NCBI RefSeq assembly: GCF_019426345.1
Contig: NZ_JAHLLW010000027.1
Span: 1-40,927, forward strand
Length of the DNA stretch: 40,927 nt
Source of the DNA: Marinomonas lutimaris
GTDB lineage: Bacteria; Pseudomonadota; Gammaproteobacteria; Pseudomonadales; Marinomonadaceae
Reading direction: 5' to 3'
The notes beneath the pieces were generated by a model. That model did no database searches. It was not told where the DNA came from and saw only the letters and a list, made by a program, of their open reading frames with translations. Position 1 is the first letter of the stretch. Every line of letters begins with the position of its first letter. Of this stretch, positions 37,298 through 40,927 are shown in pieces. The position numbers were made by a program, and so were the translations under genes.

Positions 37298-38958
37298 TCT
37301 CCATCAATGCTTGGTTACCTGCGGATGGGCTGATACTTGAGCCCAATGCGCTACGTGCTGCAAAAGTGCAAGAGGGTTGCCTTGCTCTAACGGCTGGACC
37401 AGGTGCAGGCAAGACAGAAATGCTCGCGCAGCGAGCTGATTTCCTATTACGGACTGGAACCTGCCGTTATCCGAAGAGGATACTAGCTATTTCTTTCAAG
37501 GTTGACGCAAGCAAAAATTTAAAAGAAAGAATTCGTCGTCGTAGTGGTCAAGAATCAGCTTCTCGTTTTGATAGCTACACATTCCATGCTTTTGCAAAGC
37601 GTATTATTGATCGCTTCCGAATTGTGCTTACTGGTGATGATGCTCTTGATGTGGATTTCACGATTGGCGACAAAAAAATTGCCAGAAAGCAAATTACATT
37701 TCAAGCTCTTGTTCCGTTAGCAATTCAAATTCTTCAGATCTCTAACGTTGCAAGAAATGCCGTACGACAAACTTACAGCGATGTTTTTTTGGATGAATTC
37801 CAAGACTGCACGGATCAACAGTATGAACTTGTAAAAGTTGCATTCCAAGGCACTAGTATTCGCCTCACGGCTGTAGGCGATACCAAACAAAAAATCATGG
37901 GATGGGCGGGAGCTCTGGATGGTATTTTTCAAACATTCGCAGAGGACTTTGCTGCTGTTCCACTCAATATGTATCGAAACTTTCGCTCAAAACCACGCTT
38001 ACTTCGGATGCAGAATGAAATAATTCGTGCACTCGATCCCACTTCTGTAATGCCAGAAGACCAGCTTGCTGGTGAAGAGGGAGAGGTCTTCGCATGGCAA
38101 TTCGAGAATGCTCAGGTAGAGGCTGACTACTTGGCTAATTTGGTTGCTGTTTGGATAAACGAACAAGTTCCATTATCCGAAATTGCTGTATTAGTGTCTA
38201 AGCAACCCGAGCTTTACGCCAACCAACTTATGGCCGCTTTGGAAGTTAGAGGAATACCATACAGAAACGAACATCAGATGCAGGATATTACTGTCGAGCC
38301 AGTTGCACGACTCGTTGTTGACTATTTGTCCTGCCTCTATGGCCAGCGAGAGCCCAAAGCCTGGATTCGACTTATGAATCAATTGACTCCCTTCGCTGAT
38401 GATGAGGTTCAGTCTAGTGCTAGGCAAAACTTTCAAAGCTTCTTCAAACAACAGCGAAAAATAGTCATTATGGCCGGTTTGGATGAACCGTTTTCGGGAT
38501 GGTGGGATGCTGTGCGGCGCTTTTTAAAAAAAATAGGCATAGAGACCCTTGTAGCTCTATCACCTGACTATGAGTCTCATGTTAGGTTAGGTGAAGTCTT
38601 GAGTGATACAAAAGCTCGCATTGACGAACTGCTTGGACTTGTCTCTGATTTGCCGCAAGCTCTGACTCGTTTTTCTGATGACCAAGCTGTACGTATTTTG
38701 ACTATTCATAAGAGCAAAGGATTGGAGTTTGACTCAGTAATAATCATGGCAGTAGAGAACGAAATATTCTTCGGGAAACCCGAAGCTGAGAGGTGCGCTT
38801 TCTTTGTTGGAGTCTCTCGGGCTAAGAGGAGACTTATTCTTACCCATGCTGATCAAAGAGACAGGCCAGCAGGTCACAAAAAAATGTGGAATGTAGCTCG
38901 TACACCACAAGAAGAATATTTTAATTACGCTGCACCATTTTTAGATCCTGAAGTATAA
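37294..38958 (+). CDS. gajB: Gabija GajB-like UvrD/Rep helicase
   Basis: A 554-residue SF1A helicase: Walker A AGPGAGKT at 34-41, motif II LDEFQD at 167-171 region, motif III VGDTKQKIMGWAGA, motif IV-V YRNFRSKPRLL and TIHKSKGLEFDSVIIM, and motif VI FVGVSRAKRRLIL. All motor motifs are intact. GajB in Gabija senses or processes DNA ends and activates GajA. Coupled to gajA by an ATGA overlap. The type GajB is about 490 residues; this one is a little longer. General UvrD-like helicases share these motifs, so the Gabija call depends on the gajA pairing. Confidence 0.82.
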   Translation: MISINAWLPADGLILEPNALRAAKVQEGCLALTAGPGAGKTEMLAQRADFLLRTGTCRYPKRILAISFKVDASKNLKERIRRRSGQESASRFDSYTFHAFAKRIIDRFRIVLTGDDALDVDFTIGDKKIARKQITFQALVPLAIQILQISNVARNAVRQTYSDVFLDEFQDCTDQQYELVKVAFQGTSIRLTAVGDTKQKIMGWAGALDGIFQTFAEDFAAVPLNMYRNFRSKPRLLRMQNEIIRALDPTSVMPEDQLAGEEGEVFAWQFENAQVEADYLANLVAVWINEQVPLSEIAVLVSKQPELYANQLMAALEVRGIPYRNEHQMQDITVEPVARLVVDYLSCLYGQREPKAWIRLMNQLTPFADDEVQSSARQNFQSFFKQQRKIVIMAGLDEPFSGWWDAVRRFLKKIGIETLVALSPDYESHVRLGEVLSDTKARIDELLGLVSDLPQALTRFSDDQAVRILTIHKSKGLEFDSVIIMAVENEIFFGKPEAERCAFFVGVSRAKRRLILTHADQRDRPAGHKKMWNVARTPQEEYFNYAAPFLDPEV

Positions 38959-39064
38959 TATGACCTCATAAACGCCTATTGTTTTATCAGATTTTAATAT
39001 CATGAATTATGTAGTAAGGCTCTGATAGTCCACCCTTTTCAAATACCATCTTGTGATTAAGCTA

Positions 39065-40186
39065 ATGAGTAGTGAAAAAGTAGTCATCAAACCAATCATA
39101 AAGAAAAACCCTTTTATAAAGACTCCTGATGAGGTCGCAGAATTATTTGGCTTTCCTACCTCCATTCGAAGTCAGATAAAAATTCTTGCTGCCTTGTTTG
39201 GGCAAGAGGTGAAAGTTAGTGATCGTAGCCTTGATAACTTGTCGGGAAAGGGAGTGTCTGAACAAAAAGCAGATGAGGCACTCGCTCCTATGCTTACACT
39301 GTTAGATCAGCTCAACCTCAATCTTGATAACTTCATTCCGATAGGGACTAGCACAGACGATCTTAAGACCTTATGGCGTGCAGCTATTAAAAGCTTTGCA
39401 GCGGGGTTTGAGTCAGCTGCTCAGGACACGAGTTTTCTACAGCCTCTCATTGCTTTTATCGAAAGGCGATGTACTGAGTATGAAGCTCAGCGTGAATGGG
39501 GCTCTAACCATCGAGGTGTAGATGAGCAAAAGCTTCTTACTCTAATTGCCGAATTTTATCGTCCAGTTATCGATAAAACTGCTTTGAATTCAGAACAACA
39601 AAATATAGTTATCCAATTATTTGAGAGGCTTTCTTTAGAACAGAATATTCAAGCGAACCAAGACGAAATAGAAGCTATGGGACTTTTTACGCAAGACTTC
39701 AATTTGTCTTTATTCGCTGCCTTTGATCTAGTTGCTCTTAATTGGAAGCACCGTCATCAAGAAGGTATAAAACAACACAATAGTTTTCTGGTTAAAATTC
39801 TAGCATCAGATGGTAAATGCTACTTTGGTAAACTCATGTCGTTTATCAAAGAAGACACTGGCGTTTCATTTCGAACATTAGCTCAGTATGTACCCATTCA
39901 GCAAGAAAGTACGGAAACAGGTCGGACTTTGTTAGAAGTACAAGTTGAACGCCTAAAAGAATGGCGTAAAGGAAAAACTAAACCTAGCTTTGCAACGCTG
40001 GAAAAATTTTGCTCAAACTTTGCTTTTGAAGACCAACTTCTTTTATTTATTTATTGCTTGATTTGCCAAGCAATAGACCGTCTGCTCGTCAAATATAAAA
40101 CTGATGAGCAGAGGATGCTTAAAGAAATTTACTCAGCAGATAACTACCTGTCCTACTATTTGAGAGAAAAAGAGACGGCCGCTTAA
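39065..40186 (+). CDS. Uncharacterised island protein with helix-turn-helix-like C-terminus
   Basis: A 373-residue soluble, mostly helical protein that I could not place in a family. The N-terminal part (TPDEVAELFGFPTSIRSQIK) and a C-terminal region (FRTLAQYVPIQQ, then ERLKEWRKGKTKPSFATLEK) suggest DNA-binding helices; WRKGKTKPS is like the second half of an XRE-type helix-turn-helix. An ATG start at 39065 is used; a GTG at 39053 in frame adds four residues, and neither has a strong ribosome site. It follows gajB by about 105 bp in the same direction and could be a regulator or an accessory to the pair. Its stop codon lies inside the terminator of the opposing small genes. Confidence 0.65.
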   Translation: MSSEKVVIKPIIKKNPFIKTPDEVAELFGFPTSIRSQIKILAALFGQEVKVSDRSLDNLSGKGVSEQKADEALAPMLTLLDQLNLNLDNFIPIGTSTDDLKTLWRAAIKSFAAGFESAAQDTSFLQPLIAFIERRCTEYEAQREWGSNHRGVDEQKLLTLIAEFYRPVIDKTALNSEQQNIVIQLFERLSLEQNIQANQDEIEAMGLFTQDFNLSLFAAFDLVALNWKHRHQEGIKQHNSFLVKILASDGKCYFGKLMSFIKEDTGVSFRTLAQYVPIQQESTETGRTLLEVQVERLKEWRKGKTKPSFATLEKFCSNFAFEDQLLLFIYCLICQAIDRLLVKYKTDEQRMLKEIYSADNYLSYYLREKETAA

Positions 40187-40194
40187 GCGGCCGT
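40165..40194 (-). terminator. Rho-independent terminator of the minus-strand small genes
   Basis: ACGGCCGCTTAAGCGGCCGT is an exact 20-bp palindrome (8-bp stem). On the minus strand it is followed by CTCTTTTT, a good T tail. The loop TTAA contains the stop codon of the plus-strand gene at 40186, so the two genes converge within this hairpin. Confidence 0.85.
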
Positions 40195-40226
40195 ATATCA
40201 GTCTATTTCTTAGGTGGGTTATTTCC

Positions 40227-40292
40227 TCACCCTTTGCCTGAAGGGTTGCCACTACCATTTTTAGTCGGCCAGTTCGGATTATTCGTCGGCAT
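40227..40292 (-). CDS. Very small 21-residue protein, overlapped by the upstream small gene
   Basis: A 21-codon frame, MPTNNPNWPTKNGSGNPSGK then G and stop, rich in Asn, Gly and Pro. It is coupled to the preceding gene by a TAATG overlap, and a strong GGGAGGA ribosome site lies just before its ATG inside that gene. The coupling, ribosome site and following terminator favour a real gene, but nothing about function can be seen. Confidence 0.6.
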   Translation of the reverse strand: MPTNNPNWPTKNGSGNPSGKG

Positions 40293-40429
40293 TATTGATC
40301 CTCCCAATCTTCTGGTCTTTCTTCCTCACCACGAGACTGCCAATATGAGTCATTGTTTGGGTTTAGTTGGTCTGCGCGATTATCAATATCATCTTGAGTT
40401 TGTTCGTAGTCACTTTCGAATTGAGACAT
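40292..40429 (-). CDS. Small acidic 45-residue protein
   Basis: Encodes MSQFESDYEQTQDDIDNRAD followed by QLNPNNDSYW and ending GEEERPEDWEDQ. It is strongly acidic (Asp/Glu-rich) with three aromatic Trp/Tyr clusters and no membrane segment. An AAAGGAAA ribosome site precedes the ATG. It forms a two-gene operon with the 21-residue gene, ending at a terminator at 40165-40194. Acidic small proteins on islands include DNA mimics and antitoxins, but that is only a possibility; no family was recognised. Confidence 0.65.
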   Translation of the reverse strand: MSQFESDYEQTQDDIDNRADQLNPNNDSYWQSRGEEERPEDWEDQ

Positions 40430-40527
40430 TGTATGTTTCCTTTATTAACTGAGCAGCACCATTGCTGCTATAAGGAAATACTACTATTGAAGCTCTTTGT
40501 GAAATAAGGGGGGTTAAGAGCGCACAT

Positions 40528-40557
40528 TAAAAAAATATTGGTTAGGTAAGAACCAAT
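40528..40557 (-). terminator. Rho-independent terminator of the minus-strand helicase gene
   Basis: ATTGGTT-AGGTAAG-AACCAAT, 7-bp perfect stem. Read on the minus strand it is followed by ATTTTTTTAA, 20 bp after the helicase stop codon. Confidence 0.8.
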
Positions 40558-40577
40558 CCTTTGGTGTAAGAGTGAGC

Positions 40578-40927
40578 CTATAAATAATACGAAATGATTT
40601 TCGATTTGAATGAAGACATTGCCAGTTCATTCAAGCATGTCTGTTTCAATAGTTCATGATCGTTACTCAAGATAAATTCACCAAGATTAGTTTCTGGTGT
40701 TAAAATGCCGTCTCTGTAAGAGTCTCGACTACCACCATTTGTTGAGCTTGGGGTGTCTATGCTATTTAGCAATTCTTCTGTTTTTTGGTAGTTGTAAGTG
40801 CCCGGAATTGCTTTGTTCAGTCGTTCTGCGAATTCTACTAAGTTTGGTTCTGCCAACATGTACATATTAGCGACAGGTGACTGATCTTTGGTCATTCGTA
40901 TGATGCGCCCAAGGATCTGACGGAAGT
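40578..40927 (-). CDS. SF2 helicase, C-terminal part (runs off the window)
   Basis: The frame is open to the right edge. Its first visible residues FRQILGRIIRMTKDQ contain SF2 motif VI (Q..GR..R with the arginine finger), so this is the C-terminal end of a DEAD/DEAH-type helicase on the minus strand. An internal ATG at 40895 could mislead one into calling a 105-residue protein, but the motif begins upstream of it. The tail of about 100 residues (ending SFKSKIISYYL) is not a recognisable domain. It converges on the Gabija-like block and probably belongs to a further defence or restriction locus outside the window. Confidence 0.8.
   Translation of the reverse strand, partial: FRQILGRIIRMTKDQSPVANMYMLAEPNLVEFAERLNKAIPGTYNYQKTEELLNSIDTPSSTNGGSRDSYRDGILTPETNLGEFILSNDHELLKQTCLNELAMSSFKSKIISYYL

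Noticed and set aside
40234..40452. A plus-strand 72-codon frame
   Set aside because: It has no ribosome site and lies antisense to two small genes that have good ribosome sites, a coupled stop/start and a terminator.

Overview
The window looks like a chromosome segment of a marine gammaproteobacterium, most likely an Oceanospirillales member such as Marinomonas. The evidence is the protein set: a complete Na+-pumping NADH:quinone oxidoreductase (nqrABCDEF) followed by apbE, nqrM and sthA; the Na+/H+ antiporter nhaB; and the folX-mfd-csiV operon. The genus is an inference from overall protein character, not proven.

Positions 1-18300 are conserved core. nhaB and sohB are divergently transcribed. 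folX-mfd-csiV is a tight minus-strand operon for pterin metabolism, transcription-coupled repair and a periplasmic CsiV-like protein. nqrA-F is a compact plus-strand operon ending in a strong terminator. It is followed by its maturation genes apbE (FMN attachment) and nqrM, then the transhydrogenase sthA. A bidirectional terminator separates sthA from hpt, and a YihY-family membrane protein gene follows. Positions 1-42 may be the end of an IS3-family element whose body lies outside the window.

Positions 18320-18836 are an unusual tRNA locus. A good sigma70 promoter leads into only the 5' quarter of an Arg-like tRNA. About 115 bp later comes a complete tRNA-Arg(UCU) gene interrupted in its anticodon loop by a 245-nt group I (IC3-type) intron.

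From 18837 to the right edge lies an accessory, defence-type island immediately 3' of the tRNA. It opens with a frameshifted serine resolvase, a small coiled-coil protein and a RecD2-like helicase, all overlapping. Cargo block 1 follows: a TerB_N/TerB/TerB_C protein, a BrxD-like P-loop ATPase and an Lhr/BrxHI-like helicase in one operon. After a hairpin-rich gap comes a trypsin-like protease gene, followed by a candidate integron attC site. A second, decayed copy of the RecD-like 3' end (30970-31353) then introduces cargo block 2: a 1245-aa protein with a predicted C-terminal PD-(D/E)XK nuclease site, a Gabija-like GajA/GajB pair, and an unrecognised 377-residue-class gene. On the minus strand at the right end are two tiny overlapping genes with their own terminator and the C-terminus of an SF2 helicase that runs off the window.

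The repeated RecD 3' end suggests that two related islands, or two cargo insertions at one hotspot, were stacked by recombination. The best candidates for something undescribed are the TerB-ATPase-helicase(-protease) module, the 1245-aa nuclease, the intron-split tRNA-Arg(UCU) used as the island boundary, and the attC site in a defence island. No CRISPR array and no tyrosine integrase are visible.
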